Assembly: GCF_000001735.4 (NCBI RefSeq)
Contig: NC_003074.8
Span: 6,386,101 to 6,450,100, forward strand
Source: Arabidopsis thaliana
Lineage: Eukaryota; Streptophyta; Magnoliopsida; Brassicales; Brassicaceae
Reading direction: 5' to 3'
Length of the DNA: 64,000 nt
Part shown: positions 12,570 through 25,224 of the stretch, one piece after another
Position numbering within the stretch: position 1 is the stretch's first letter
How the letters are laid out: every line of letters starts with the position of its first letter
Translations under genes and position numbers: made by a program
The notes under the pieces: model-generated
Database searches by the model: none
What the model was told of the DNA's origin: nothing
The model's input: only the letters and a program-made list of their open reading frames with translations

Positions 12570-13237
12570 ATGGATTCATCAAAGAAGATCATTATCGTTA
12601 TGTTTCTTGTAACATTTTACATGTTTTCATGTGTTTCAAGCACTGAATTTGAAGTTGGAGGAGAAAATGGTTGGATCGTACCAAAATCTAAGACTCTTGG
12701 AGATGCGTTTAACCAATGGGCGTCAGATAACCGGTTTAAAGTTGGTGACACTCTCCGTAAGTAATTAAGTATATTGAACACTTTTGTATGAAGTTTAAAC
12801 GTTTCATCTTGTAAGATAATAAGATATATTAACTCTTTTGTGCGGTTTTTGGTGAAGGTTTCAAGTACACGAAAGACTCAGTGTTAGTGGTGTCAGAAGA
12901 AGAGTACAAGAAATGCAAAGCGACCAAACCACAACTCTACTCAAACAACGAAGACACTGTTTTCAAACTAGACCGACCCGGTTTGTTTTACTTCATCAGC
13001 GGTGTCTCTGGCCACTGCGAAAAGGGTCAGAAGATGATCGTAAAAGTTATGGAGACGGAGTCTTCTACAGAGTCTCCTCCTCCATCCTCTTCTTCTTCTT
13101 CTTCGTCATCATCATCTCTTCCGGCGTCAACTCCCAAGGCCAAGAAGAGCAATGCCTTCAAAACCGCAGTCCAGTTCAGTAGTTCCGGTTTTGTTGTCTC
13201 TGCTGTTCTGATTGTTTCAGTTTTTGGTTTGGTTTAG
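12570..13237 (+). CDS. ENODL5: early nodulin-like (phytocyanin-type) protein
   Basis: Two exons (12570-12756 and 12858-13237) give 188 residues. The order is signal peptide (1-25), plastocyanin-like domain (about 27-130), a Ser/Pro-rich stretch with a long serine run, and a hydrophobic C-terminal tail that fits a GPI-anchor signal. The phytocyanin signature is clear: FEVGGENGW, FKVGDTLRFKY, EEYKKC and YFISGVSGHCEKGQK. The first copper-ligand histidine is replaced (KDSVLVVS where copper-binding relatives have His-Asn/Asp-Val), so it probably does not bind copper, as is usual for early nodulin-like proteins. Likely location is the outer face of the plasma membrane. A polyadenylation-type AATAAA lies at 13383-13388. 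I recall At3g18590, listed as ENODL5; the family is certain, the number less so. Confidence 0.93.
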
Positions 13238-13623
13238 TTCCAGCGGTTTTAGCTGCTGAAGATCTTAGGCCGGTTTAGCGTTTTCTTTTTCTTTGTTTCG
13301 ATTACTGAATTTGGTTTCCGGTTAGACCGGTTTAGATTCAATGAATATGTTTTCACTTTTCATGTAGTTCCGATAATCACTTAATAAAGCTCTTTATGGT
13401 TTCTTTATGTTTTCTTATTCCATTTCCATGTATCAGTTTTTATTATAAGCAAACGATATCAACAATTCTTAAAAAGTTATAACCCATAGAACTGAAATAT
13501 TAATAGTAGCCAAGGAACATTTCATTTAAATCAAATGCACTGTTTACTCTTTAAACAAAACTTGGTGGTGGTAATTAGTCAAAACTACGGAGCAAAATAG
13601 TAATTTTGTAAACAAATGACACT
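13238..13623. other. 3' regions of the convergent ENODL and RH51 genes
   Basis: The 386 bases between the two stop codons hold the 3' UTRs. The ENODL-side AATAAA at 13383-13388 is the only clear signal. Confidence 0.6.
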
Positions 13624-16600
13624 TTATGCCTCCTTTGTAGGTGTGGACTTGCCATAGGGACTGTAAGGACTGAAGCCATTGCGACCTTGCTGCTTTCTCG
13701 CCTTCCTCACCTTCCCAGCTCCACTTTCTATGTTCAGATTCACTTTAGGCGGCGAAGAGAAGCAGAACGATTCAGCAACAGCCTGTGATACTCAACGTCA
13801 AAACACGAGATATTAGCTATTATGAAAACAAAAATCTTTGGAAGAATATTTGTTTTTTAAGTTTCTTTTACCAGGAGGTCAAGTCGGTGAACATTAAAGA
13901 TGTCTTTCAAAGAGTGTGAATTGTATGCTGAGAGATAAGCCCTGTACGCATCTTTGGCTAACTTGTTCAGATTGTAGTCCTTGGCAACACATTTCTCCTG
14001 TGAGACAGAACAAGAAACGTTGTTATTACAAATGGAAAGTTATTAAACCCACAACATTACTGAATCAGAAGTCTTACCAGCGCAGATTGAACATTACTAA
14101 GCCTCTTCTCATTGAACTCAAGCTCTTTAACAGGTACTTTCGCAGCCTGAGGGTTAAATTACAAATTAAAACTCAAGTTGGTTAACCCACAATAAAATTT
14201 CAATAACCATTCTTACCTTCAGGTAGCGAATAAACTGAAGTTCTTCAGGAATCAAGACAAGTAATGCCTTTCCCTTTGCTCCTTCTCCACGGGCTGTTCG
14301 ACCAACCCTATGGATATATTCCTGAAATAACAGCACCAAAGAACAATCTAAGATACACATACAGAGGCAAAGGGATATGCAAAACCAAATATGAGGAAGT
14401 GTTTGTCTTACCGTTGGCTTGTCTGGTGGATCATACTGTATAATCCAGTCCTACAGATAATAAAAATCGCCAGAAATATGATTTCCATAAAACCATTGGT
14501 AAGTAAATGCGTACAAAACCAATGCAAGAACATAGATGTGGAGACGTACCACGGAAGGAATATCGAGACCACGAGCAGCAACATCAGTACATAACAAGAT
14601 ACCTTTCTTTGCTTTCATGAAGTCGAAAAAGGTTTTAGTTCTTCTGTTCTGATCCATGCCTCCATGAATATCAGAGACATCCACGTCGCTTATTTTCATG
14701 ATTTCCGTATGGAATTGTACCGACTTGCAAGTCGAGAAAAATACCATAATCTTTTTATTTAGGTTCTTTTTCAAAAAGGAAATTAGAAGGATAAGTCTTT
14801 GTTTGCTCGGAACAACACAATAGCCTTGCTCCAATCCTTCATTTGTCACCTAACAGTTTTGGAAACTTGATAAGAAAACTCTCCATGCTCCCTTAATATC
14901 CATTATCAGAGTATTTAATTCATACCTTGCGTCTGCCATCATCGACATCCACATGAACAGGTGATGTCAATGACACCCGAGCAAGATCTTTAACCTGTAA
15001 GATTAGACAATGCATCATAAGAAACAAAAGATACTAATAATGACCATACAACAGCCAACAGAAAAATACCTTAGAGGTCTGGGTGGCAGAGAATAACGCA
15101 GTTTGCCTAGTCTGCAGAAACATGGTAAGAACTTCAATCAGCGCAAAAGCCAAATACACAGTAATGCCAGAAATTTTGGCAAATAAGTTGTGTTGACAGT
15201 TGAACAAACAAAATTCCTACGAAACTACTTTGGTAGTTGTTTCGGATGAGGAGAATATCAACACCAAAGGGCATTCACATGATATTGGCATGTTTCTATA
15301 AAAGAGATAAAAATGAAGTCTCTGATACTGGTGAGCCAAAATGAATTCATCTAGTTTTCCCATATCTTTTTTGGTTAGACCTTAATTTAGACCCAAAAAG
15401 ATGAAATTACCTTTGGTAAAATCTTTAGAATCTTATTCATGTCTTCCTCAAAATTCTCTTCCAGTATCCTATCAGCTTCATCGATCACAAGGCACTGCAA
15501 TTTGTAGGGAATACATATGGCAATAAAAATTTATTAGAGTCATCTATAGCATAAAGCTGTGTATTTACATTTCAACTATTAGTATTGCTACAGCCCAAGC
15601 TACAAACCTAAACAAACCACGGAATATGTGTGGATCACATCGGCAGTATTCCATTTGTAAGTCTAACATTGATGCAACAGAAATAATATAGCATAAGCTG
15701 TTGTCAACAGTTCAAATATTTATCTATGGGCTCCTTTACATAATATTGTTTGTTTACTGGAAATTATGGCCATGTGGCTCAACAGTAAAGCTTTTTGCAT
15801 TTACATCACACAAAGAAGACTAGACAACACGCCAAATGTAACAATGGAAAGGACAGTACCTTCAAGTGTTTATAAATGAAAGCCTTTGTATTCTGAAGAT
15901 GGTCAAGAAGACGACCAGGAGTTGCTATCACCAAGTTTGAACCACTGGCAATGCGTTGTGCTTCCGACCTTCTGTTATTGCCACCAATAACCATGCTGAC
16001 TGTCTGTGAATGATGCTTGAGTAACTCCTCCGCCACATTTTTAGTCTAAAATATCAAAATAGTAAAGTGAAAACCAGAATGGGAGGCCGCAATAACATAC
16101 AACGATGCTCATACTTTACAAACACAAAGCAATATCAATGATTCAGCTAGAAGAAAAACGAGAACCTTACAGATCTGATCTACCTAGCGCATTACAACAA
16201 TTACAGGACATATCTACTCGAAATGACAGCATGGTTGTTGCTACCAAGTTGAAAATGCCTTAAGTTAATAAAAACGAAAATTACCTGGATAGCAAGTTCC
16301 CTTGTGGGGCAAATAACAATCACACCAGTCCCGTTGCGAGGAGAGAAACGCTCTTTAAACAGCAACTCAACAGCCGGAATGAGAAAAGCAAGAGTTTTAC
16401 CAGAACCAGTTCTGGCAGCACCAAGAACATCCTTCCCCTCCAAAAGGGGCTGAATTGATCCAGCTTGAATCTGAATAATAGCAAAAAATGATTAAGAGAC
16501 TTAGAAACATACTCTACAACAAGTCACAAGACCATGTAGTGAGAAGAAGGTTAAAATTAACGTACTTGCGTCATGTACTGAAAGCCCATCTCCTTGATAG

Positions 16601-16907
16601 CTATAGAAGTTTGCTCAGATAAGTCGAGGGAATCAAAAGTCACATTAGTCATTATCCCTTTCCCGACAATCACAATATTCTTCTCATCTTCACCATCTTC
16701 CATTGCTTCCACCTTTTCTTCCTCTTCCTCGATTTTGCCTCTCACTTTCTTAACCTTCTTTTCACTCTTCTTCTGCGTTTCATCAGCGTTTTCCTCTACA
16801 GTGTGGGTTTTTTCTTCAGCCTTTTGCTGCTCATTCTTCTTCCCACGGCTTCTCTTCCTAACCCTCTTCTTCAGCTCTTCAACGGATGACTTGTCCGATT
16901 CAACCAT
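13624..16907 (-). CDS. RH51: DEAD-box RNA helicase, Has1/DDX18 type
   Basis: Twelve exons join to 568 residues: 16566-16907, 16285-16470, 15860-16045, 15411-15494, 15070-15111, 14926-14994, 14550-14849, 14412-14450, 14217-14321, 14078-14146, 13872-13997 and 13624-13782. Residues 1-85 are a Lys/Glu-rich, low-complexity tail. Helicase motifs follow: Q-motif region near 95-120, AARTGSGKT (motif I, Lys139), PTRELAIQ (Ia), DEAD at 243-246, FSATQ (III), ARGLDIP (V) and HRVGRTAR (VI). A basic C-terminus ends the protein. Has1/DDX18 helicases work in the nucleolus on pre-rRNA processing and 60S assembly. The true start is the ATG at 16907; the open frame continues upstream only from a TTG. The 5' UTR seems to contain an intron, with a telo-box at 17253-17261. 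I recall At3g18600. Confidence 0.96.
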
Positions 16908-17252
16908 GTTTCCACTTTCTTCAACCAATCAATTCTGCAGCAATATTAATGAATTTATGAATGAAAAAAACAACAAATTTGAGAGTAATTATACACCTCT
17001 AAGAGAAGGGAAACAGAGCAATCCCAAAGAAAAACAGAGTAATTAAAGCTGTACTCGATTTCATCTAGGGTACAGAGATTCGAAAAGGAACAACCACTTG
17101 AAGAGAACCCATAGATTAAAAAAACTTACTTTTAGAAACGAAGCCACTTGAAAAGGATGGGAGAGAGCTCAGAGAATCGAAGAAATTTGCTGTGGAAGAA
17201 GTTGAGAGAGAGAGAGAAACGTAAGAGTGATAACGCGGCGCGGAGACAAGGT

Positions 17253-17261
17253 TTAGGGTTT
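17253..17261 (-). promoter_or_regulatory. telo-box upstream of RH51
   Basis: AAACCCTAA on the minus strand, about 350 bases before the RH51 ATG and close to the probable transcription start. This fits the known use of telo-boxes in plant ribosome-biogenesis promoters. Confidence 0.55.
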
Positions 17262-17279
17262 AACGAGCCTTTGAAGTTG

Positions 17280-18169
17280 TGTAATTCGTAACCTTTTATT
17301 TATTTTTTTATTTTTTAACATTTATTTCATTATACACCTAATTTCAGTAATTCGTATAATATCGGCAATTTTTTTTATATAAATAAGTATGTACTTGTGT
17401 TAAAAAAAAAATGAGTATGTGATTAACTAAAATGCACATAATTTCAGTTTTATCCGTCTATTATTTTTATTTTAAAAATACATTAGTCAATTCTTCTTTT
17501 GGCTTACAATTCACAAACTACTCCCAAAATCAAGATGGTTAACAATTCGGTTGTGAAGCCTCAGCTTTTTCTTAGTGTATTTTCTAGAAAGAAAAAAAAT
17601 TGTTTTATAAAGATATAATTTTTAGGTTTTCAATGTATTTTTTTCAATAAATAATAACAAGATATTGTTATTTTCAAGAAATATTGATTGAAAATTTTAT
17701 ATTTATTGAATTACTATTGGGTTAGAATTATGGAAATTGTTTAATGCAAAATAGTATATTTATAATTAAACATTAATAAAATTCTTAACGTGTGAAAACT
17801 CTAAAAAATATTTTTTTTTAGAAACTGAGAATTGTCTTAGCCAGATTCATAACACGTGATCTGTCTAGAAAATGTTACTCAAAAACTTTTGGCATGGGCA
17901 ACAGAGAATGATAATTAGAGATTTTAAATTGTCTAAGCTTTATTCTGAGAAGGGCTGATAGCAATGCCAATGAACCACTAATGAAGTCAAAAGGATTTAT
18001 TCCAAAATTTTGAGCAGCAAAGTAAAGTGCTCTTAATAAGTTTTAAGAAAAACCAACAAAAAGAATCTTAAGAAGAGTATAAAGCTTAATGCTTTTCTCA
18101 ACAGAAAACAAAAGAAACTAGGCCAAAAACGCTCTACTACTATAAGATAGAACCAAAAACAGCTTTCTT
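17280..18169. other. intergenic spacer between NUC2 and RH51
   Basis: This is RH51 promoter-distal sequence and the 3' UTR of NUC2. It is very AT-rich, with poly-A/T runs and no coding frame of note. Confidence 0.55.
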
Positions 18170-21100
18170 CTACTCTTCATCATTAAAGACCGTCTTCGTC
18201 CCTGCAAGACCATACAAACACACAAGTTTTAAAACAACACTAATTCTACAATGCACAACAACAAAAAAGGGGAAGAGGAGAGGAGAAGAAGAAGAAACAA
18301 ACCTTTGGATGATTCCATTACACTTGGTTTGCTGGGTCCTCTTCCACGCGTACTGAAACGGCCACGAGGTGCTCCTCTATCTGAGTGACGTCCACGTGGT
18401 GCTCTATCCGAGAAACGTCCTCCACGAGGTGCTCTATCTGAGTGACGGCCACGAGGTGCTCCTCTAGCAGGTGCTCTGTTTGAGGAACGGCCCTCATCAC
18501 TATCTCTTGGTCTAGACTCTTCCACATGTATGTTCCCTCCTCCAATTTCACTTCCGCTCAGTTGCAACGCCTCATCGAATCCACTCGTCAAATCTATGTA
18601 AGCAAAGCCCCTGGAAGCACCAGTCTCACGATCTGTTGGAACATGAACCCTTGTCACCTCTCCACACTTGCTAAAATGACTTCTCAACTCTTTCTTGATC
18701 TGATCATGATCACAAAAGTGGTTTGCATCAGAGTTTTACACAAATAGCTTTTGTAACATGTTAATATTGGTTTAAGAAAAGTCTAGGACAAGAATTTTAC
18801 TTCATCTTCGCCAAGAGAAGAACTGAATCCTCTAACGTAAATCGTTCGACTTTGGCTTCCTTCTCCTTTGCGACCAGGATTGCTGCATATAGTCCAACAA
18901 ACCAGATATTAGCCTATAAACAAAAACATACATAATCCCATCATGCTCATATGGCAAAGTAAGAAACGTACCTGTTTCGTGGAGTACCCCTCTCGTTAGC
19001 AAGATCAAGACGAACATCGCGGCCTAGTAACAATTTACCGTTCATTTCCAATGCCTACATTCAAAACATCCAAAAATGAATCCAATCATCATCGTAATTT
19101 CAATACCACTTCCATGATACCAAAAAAACCCAATATGAACTTACCTTCTGAGCTTCTTCTGGAGAAGCAAATTCAATATGCCCATATCCCTTAAAACTCC
19201 CATCATCAAATGAAGAAAGTCTAACATCGACAACTTCACCAGCTTCTTTGAAGAAATTCTCTCTGTATTTTGGGTTATAAATATCATACCACCAACATTT
19301 TATAGGAAGAACCAGAAAAATGTTATGAAAAAATGTCATTATACTTACATGTCAGATCTCGCAATTTGATAGGAAAGATTTCCAGCAAATAGCGTCTTTG
19401 ATCCTCCCTGAGTCTGATTAGTAGGTGTCTTCGGCTGTAATATATAAACACATAACATTTAAACGTTATAACCACATAAAAACGTTATTACATAAAACGT
19501 GTTAACCAAATAATAATCATAACTAAAGGAATAAAATTCTTGACAAAATTTTACTGTATGGAGTTTTTACCTGCTTTGCATTAGATTTCTGCTCTGCATC
19601 CACCATTTCAACATCAGAATCCTGGTTTCATTAAAAGGTTAGAACATATATTATTTATAAACACTCTATAGAGAAATCTGAGAAGTAACATTATTGGTAC
19701 CTTTTTCTTTGGTGTCACTTTCTCATCTTTACTCTCCTCCTTATCAGATTCATCACTAGATTCATCACTAGAGCTTTCTTGTTTAGAAGTTTTTGATGAA
19801 ACTTTAGCCTTCTTCGTAGGAGGTTTTTCATCATCACTTTCCTGAAAGTAGGAAAATAATATGAAATATTTAGTGTATAGAATATAAAACTAATCACAAG
19901 TCATTAAAAATATTCAATCTTGAGAAATAAAACAAACCTCCTCATCAGAATCTTCCTCTGAGGATGATGAATCTTTTGCAGCTGGTTTAGCATTCTTAAC
20001 AACTGTTGGCTTCTTGGCAGGTGTTGGTTCCTGATTACGTTTGATAAAAAACAAATCTCAAAGTAAGTAAAATGATTTACTTTACCATTGAGTGAATAAC
20101 ATGTATAACGCAATTCTCACATCGTCCGAAGAAGATTCCTCCTCTGATGAACTGCTTTCTGCCTTGGCATCCTTAACAACTGTTGTTGGCTTCTTCTTCA
20201 CAACGGGGGTTTCCTGATAAAATTTTATCAAACACAAATTTCAGATTAAGCTTATGAAATTCCTCCTAAGCTTGAGGTAACATGTAAAGATGCAACATAC
20301 CTCATCTGAAGAAGATTCATCTGAGCTGTCTTTCTTAACAACGATTGGTTCTTTCTTTGCAGGGGTGGGTTCCTAACATGTTTTTTTAAAGGTAAGCATA
20401 TGTATTATGTTGTCAAATTGAGCTACCATGTGTAACATAACTCTTACCTCGTCCGAAGAAGATCCATCGTCGGATGAACTGCTCTCTGCCTTAGCCTTCT
20501 CAAGGACTGCTGTTTGCTTCTTCATAGGGACAGTTTCCTAACACACAAATATTGCAAAGTTAGCTTACGACATTCATCTAAGCTTGAGTTAACGTGTACT
20601 AATGATGAAGTAACTCATACCTCGTCTGAAGAAGAATCATCATCAGATGAGCTGCTCTCTATCTTAGCCTTCTCAAGGACTGCTGGTTGCTTCTTCACAG
20701 GGACAGTTTCCTAACACACAAATATTGCAAAGTAAGCTTACGAGATTACTCTAAGCTTGAGCTAACGTGAAGTGATGCAGAAGCAACTAATACCTCGTCT
20801 GAAGAAGAATCATCATCAGATGAGCTGCTCTCTACCTTAGCCTTCTCAAGGACTGCTGGTTGCTTCTTCACAGGGGCAGTTTCCTAACAAACAAACTGCA
20901 AAGTAAGCTTACGAGATTCCTCTACGCTTGAGATAACGTGTAGTGATGCAGAAGCAACTAATACCTCGTCTGAAGTAGAATCATCATCAGATGAGCTGCT
21001 CTCTACCTTAGCCTTCTTAATAGGTTCTGGTCGCTTCTTCGCAGGCGCAATTTCCTCATCTGAAGAAGAGTCATCCTCCTCTTCAGAAGAAGACTCATCC

Positions 21101-21720
21101 TTCAACTTAGATGGAGTTTCCTTAGTCTAAAAAGGAGAATTAGAGGAACAAGATGAGTATAGACAGAACATTGTACACAATCTTAAACTCAAAATAACTA
21201 AACTTTGTCATATTACTCTAAACTAATTAAACTATGAGATTGAAGCTACACCTTCTCCTCTTCATCAGAATCAGAAGCGTCAGAACTGCTACTCTCTACC
21301 TTCTTAGGTACCGTTTTCTCAGCTTTCTCCTTCTGAACAACATCAATCAACTCTTTCTTCTGCTTCTTCGTAACTTGCATGTCCAAATCCTCTTCCGCAT
21401 CTCTCTTACCTAAGAAAAATTCAAAATAGAATATGGTTTTGAGAACCTAATTCTTGAGAAGGCATAAAGAAACAAAGCACAACTAATTCCAACACTCTCG
21501 TTCAACATACTCCAATTAACAGCAAAATCCTAAATCGTCAAAAAGAAGAAAATTGAACCTTTCTTGAGTGGCTTTGTCATTGAAGCAGGTGTTTCAACCT
21601 GGAAAAAACAGAGTTTTAGATTCGATAATCTTCACACTCAAAAGAGTAACAAGAAGAAGAAGAAGAAGTAGAAGGAGAAAGATGATTACTTCGGTGACGG
21701 ATTTCTTACTAGACTTGCCC
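18170..21720 (-). CDS. NUC2: nucleolin-like protein with two RRMs
   Basis: Eighteen exons give 636 residues: 21688-21720, 21560-21599, 21252-21409, 20965-21126, 20794-20883, 20621-20710, 20448-20537, 20301-20372, 20121-20213, 19938-20030, 19701-19841, 19571-19621, 19349-19434, 19145-19262, 18972-19054, 18801-18882, 18303-18699 and 18170-18201. The N-terminal half alternates acidic serine tracts (ESSSSDDDSSSDEE) with Lys-rich spacers. RRM1 is at about 384-461 (LFAGNL, FKGYGHIEF) and RRM2 at about 479-555 (IYVRGF, SRGFAYIDL). A Gly/Arg-rich tail with RGAPRGRHSDR repeats follows. Nucleolins act in the nucleolus on rDNA chromatin and pre-rRNA. Arabidopsis has two; I recall this as the second (NUC-L2, At3g18610), normally weakly expressed. 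Three 90-bp exons are near-copies of each other (see findings). Confidence 0.95.
20448..21010 (-). repeat. tandem exon-plus-intron repeat inside NUC2
   Basis: Three exons of exactly 90 bases (20448-20537, 20621-20710, 20794-20883) begin 173 bases apart, and the introns between them are also near-identical. The last part of the next exon (to about 21010) is a fourth, partly diverged copy at a spacing of 171. Each unit encodes 30 residues: a Lys/Pro spacer then ESSSSDDDSSSDE. Units at 20121-20372 look like older, more diverged copies. Confidence 0.9.
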
Positions 21721-22748
21721 ATAGATCCTGATCACAAGCGAAACTGGTGTAGCAGCTACCAGCTAGGTTTACGAGAAGCTTAAAAGTTTTCGCGTGTAGG
21801 GTTTTTGCTTTTTTCCACGGGAGATTTGTTATTTATAGGTAGAGAGAGATTGGCTTCTGAATTTTTGGGAAATTGAAGTGTCGGTCTTTTTATTTTGATA
21901 TTCCTTTTTCCTTATATGTGAAACTTAATCTGAACCGTCCACGTTTCAAGCGATATGTTAACTTACCATTTGTTTTTTTTTTGGACAAAAGATAACTTAC
22001 CATTTAATGTGATTCTCTAGACACTTGACTCCCAAGTTTTGTAAATTTTACATGTGTCAAAATTTACATTTACACGGCTGGTTAAAATAAGATTAAAAGA
22101 TACATTATAGAAGGAATTAAAAAAAGAATAAAATAATGGGAGTGATATGCAAAATATTAAGAATTAATCATTTCTCGCCAATGTGTTCAAAAGCTTCTTC
22201 TCTTCTTCATTACTTCCGATCAAAATTTGCCGGTGTTTACTGTTGCAATAGCCGTCGCCACTCGCCAACGGTGGGGTATCGGTAGATTGATTTCTAAAAT
22301 TAGAGGGAGAAATAGAGGAGGCTCTCATTTTATTTCGTGAATGTTAAAGACGGTCAACGCAAAATCACTTGTGAAGAATCTGATGCTTTGTGTCGTCGTG
22401 GTCAAGCAATTTCAGATTGATCCGAAAACAATCTGTCAGATCTTTGTGTAAAGAGAGTAGCTTTGAGGGAGCTGATAGTTCTGTTCGTTGCCCATGATTA
22501 GAGATTTAGTATATTCTCACGGATGATTCAGCGAGACCTGTTTCATCGATTAGCAGATGAATGGATGGGGTTTCTTCTGAAATTGACACGTAGTCCATTG
22601 TTTTAGGATATTCAAAGCTAGAGGAAAACAAGTTTTTGGTTGATTCTTTTGATTTCATTACAAAAAAAAAGAGCTTTTTGGTTTTCTTTGAGTTGGTGAT
22701 TGTTAACTCTCATCAAATCTTCTGAAGAAACCTTTCTTGTAACCAGCT
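21721..22748. promoter_or_regulatory. shared upstream region of divergent NUC2 and PAT15 genes
   Basis: NUC2 (minus) and the palmitoyltransferase gene (plus) start 1029 bases apart and point away from each other. A partial telo-box (AAAAACCCTA on the minus strand, 21797-21806) lies in the NUC2 leader. The side nearer PAT15 (about 22190 onward) is GC-richer and leader-like, which suggests a long 5' UTR with several small upstream ATGs. Confidence 0.5.
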
Positions 22749-24616
22749 ATGGAAGATTCTTCCCAGGTTAGTAGATCCTTCTCTCTCTAGTCTCACCCAT
22801 CTTCACTACATAGTCTTAACGATTTCATCTTGTTATGCCTTAGTGTATCTTGAAATTATTGGCCAGTTTCAGCATGCTTGCTTGATTTAGTGATTTAGGA
22901 CTTAGGAGATCAAGTTGATATCAAATCTGGCATTATATATGTGATGCAAAACCTTTTTACTTGAGCTTTCTCTTTTCATAATACTTGCTTAGTGAATGGT
23001 AAAGAAAGGGAACGTTTTAACCTCTCAATCATTGGTAGCTAGTAGAGAACTGTTCAAGAGAACATAATACAGTGTAGGCAATCATGAAGCTGGATTGTGT
23101 TAGTGTTTACACATTGTGGTCATCTAATAGTAGAGTGACCCTTGCATAGTGGGACTGTTTTCTTGCAGCATAGGTTTAACAGAGATAACTGTGAAATAGC
23201 TTTATAACTGTTTGCTTTTTTTTTCTCTAGGGGAGTTTTGTTGCAACCATAAATGAGGATTATGAAGCAATTTGTTGGGGCTGTGGGCTAAACCTTGTTC
23301 TTCCATCATATGCACCTGTTTTTAAGTGTGGATGGTGTGGTGCAATCACGAATCAGAATCCAGTCAGACCTGAAACCAAAAGCTTTGGGTTGAGACGTTT
23401 CCGTGACCGGTGTTTTGTCGTTATTCTTGCAGTTTTTATGCTCTTTGTGATATGTAAGTCCCTCTGAATAAGTAAACCATAATTTTGAAAATTATATTTC
23501 GTTCCCTGCTAAATACTCTTTTGGATAAAAAAAACTTCAGGTGGTGGGATTTGGGCTGCATATCCCGTCTTGTTTTCGATCAGCTTGGCTTGCGGAATTT
23601 TCCATTCTGTTACAACAGCGACTCTGGCGATATCAACGCTCTCAACATTTATTCTCGTTGCTTTTAAATGTGCCGGGAAGCCAACAAATATTCTTTATGG
23701 AACCCACCCTGGAGTAGGGAATGGTGCACTTAACAACTATACCTTTTGTAACTACTGCTCCAAACCCAAGTCACCTAGAACCCATCACTGCCGCACGTGT
23801 GGCATGTGTGTATTGGACATGGATCACCATTGCCCCTTTGTAAGTCTCATAGCGTTTTCAGGTTTCTCTTTAGTTATTACATATATCATTTTTACTTAAA
23901 GGGCTGAATGTAGAGTGGCTTTTTGAGTTTACGTTGTGTGGTGATAGGAATGCTAGACTTGTACCTTGTTCATCATTTTATCTCATACGACCCTCTGATC
24001 TTCCCCAATCATAGAGTCCTCGGATACTAGACTTGTTTGTCAATACCGTAAATATTAGTGTTCTTAATTACCGGTTAAGGACTTAATGCTAATGACTCTC
24101 CTTGTGTTGTATTTGCAGATTGGGAACTGTGTTGGTGCGGGTAATCACAAATACTTCATAGCATTCCTTATCTCAGCCGTCATTAGCACAAGCTATGCTG
24201 CTGTTATGTGTGTGTATACCTTGATTCATATCTTGCCACCTATTGAAAAAGGAGCTGCATATGCATCCGATGTGGCCCATGTGGCGCATGGTAATAGTAT
24301 ATCGATTCTGAGAGTGGTGAAGAATATATGTCTTACTTACATAGCCAACGCTGTCTTCATCTCTGTTCGAAGCCTTGTTCTAGTCTATCTCTTTGTGGCG
24401 AGTGTTTCTGTGGCGATTGGGCTAAGTGTTTTGCTGTGGCAACAGCTTAGCTATATCTATGAAGGCAAGACTTACTTGAGCCATTTGAGTTCTCAAGGAA
24501 CAGAAGAAGATGGTGAAAAAAGCTGCCGGAATCTTTTGACTTTTTTCGGGTGTCCACATTCAATTGAAAGGCACTTGCCAACCATAAGGAACTTGAGGAA
24601 GAGACATAAGACATGA
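22749..24616 (+). CDS. PAT15: DHHC-type protein S-acyltransferase
   Basis: Four exons (22749-22766, 23231-23453, 23541-23839, 24119-24616) give 345 residues; exon 1 codes only MEDSSQ. The N-terminus has a small Cys cluster (CWGCGLN, FKCGWCG) like a zinc ribbon. Two membrane segments follow at about 66-85 and 88-115. The DHHC cysteine-rich domain then reads [20 protein letters not shown] and ends [14 protein letters not shown], with the catalytic Cys172 in DHHC 169-172. Two more membrane segments flank about 190-215 and 255-280. Such enzymes attach palmitate to cysteines of membrane-associated proteins. The extra N-terminal CxxC pair motif marks a plant subgroup. I recall At3g18620, listed as PAT15. 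Confidence 0.94.
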
Positions 24617-25224
24617 GAAGAAGAAGAAGAGAAGAATGTGAGCCAAGTATGTTTTTTTCTGTTTCCTCCTACACTTGGAGCTTGTTGTGGTCAATTCAGA
24701 AACATTCATCATACAGTACTTGGAGCTAACAGGTAATGCAGATTAGCAAAGTTTGTACCTCATTTGTGAAAATTCATGATCATAGAATATAGGAGCAACT
24801 GCTCCTGTAAATTTTGCTTAAAGATTGTAAATTTGTTGTTTCCCTGACATGCCTTTGAACTCAAGGATAACATTATCAAAGGCGTTCCATAGATAAATCT
24901 TTTTTGGATCTTGCCAGTGACTTGAGTCATTGATAACAGAACTTAAAGCTTCTGGTTTTCTTTCATGCACTTTCCATACAAAATATAATACACCACCACT
25001 CTTCAAAACTACAACATAAAGACAGTTTGCCACTACTGAGCCATACTCAGATCCAACTACTTCAACAGCTTATGCTAGGGTTCCGTGATAACATATTTCA
25101 CAAAAAAGGGACATTAGAACTATTAAGAACTTCAAACTCTCTTCACCAAAAAGGACTGCAAAAAACACAAGGCTTCCCGAGATGAATCACACTTCGCCTT
25201 GGCCTTAAGACTACGGTTAACAAG
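24617..25224. other. 3' regions of convergent PAT15 and UNG genes
   Basis: The 608 bases between the two stops hold the 3' UTRs and short spacer. The minus-strand frame at 24818-25033 has no domain and is not called. Confidence 0.55.

Noticed and set aside
16557-16928. Upstream start of RH51 at 16928
   Set aside because: The codon is TTG, not ATG; the ATG at 16907 gives the expected 568-residue protein.
16594-17046. 150-codon plus-strand frame rich in Ser/Phe
   Set aside because: It is the complement of the Lys/Glu-rich N-terminus of RH51 and has no support of its own.
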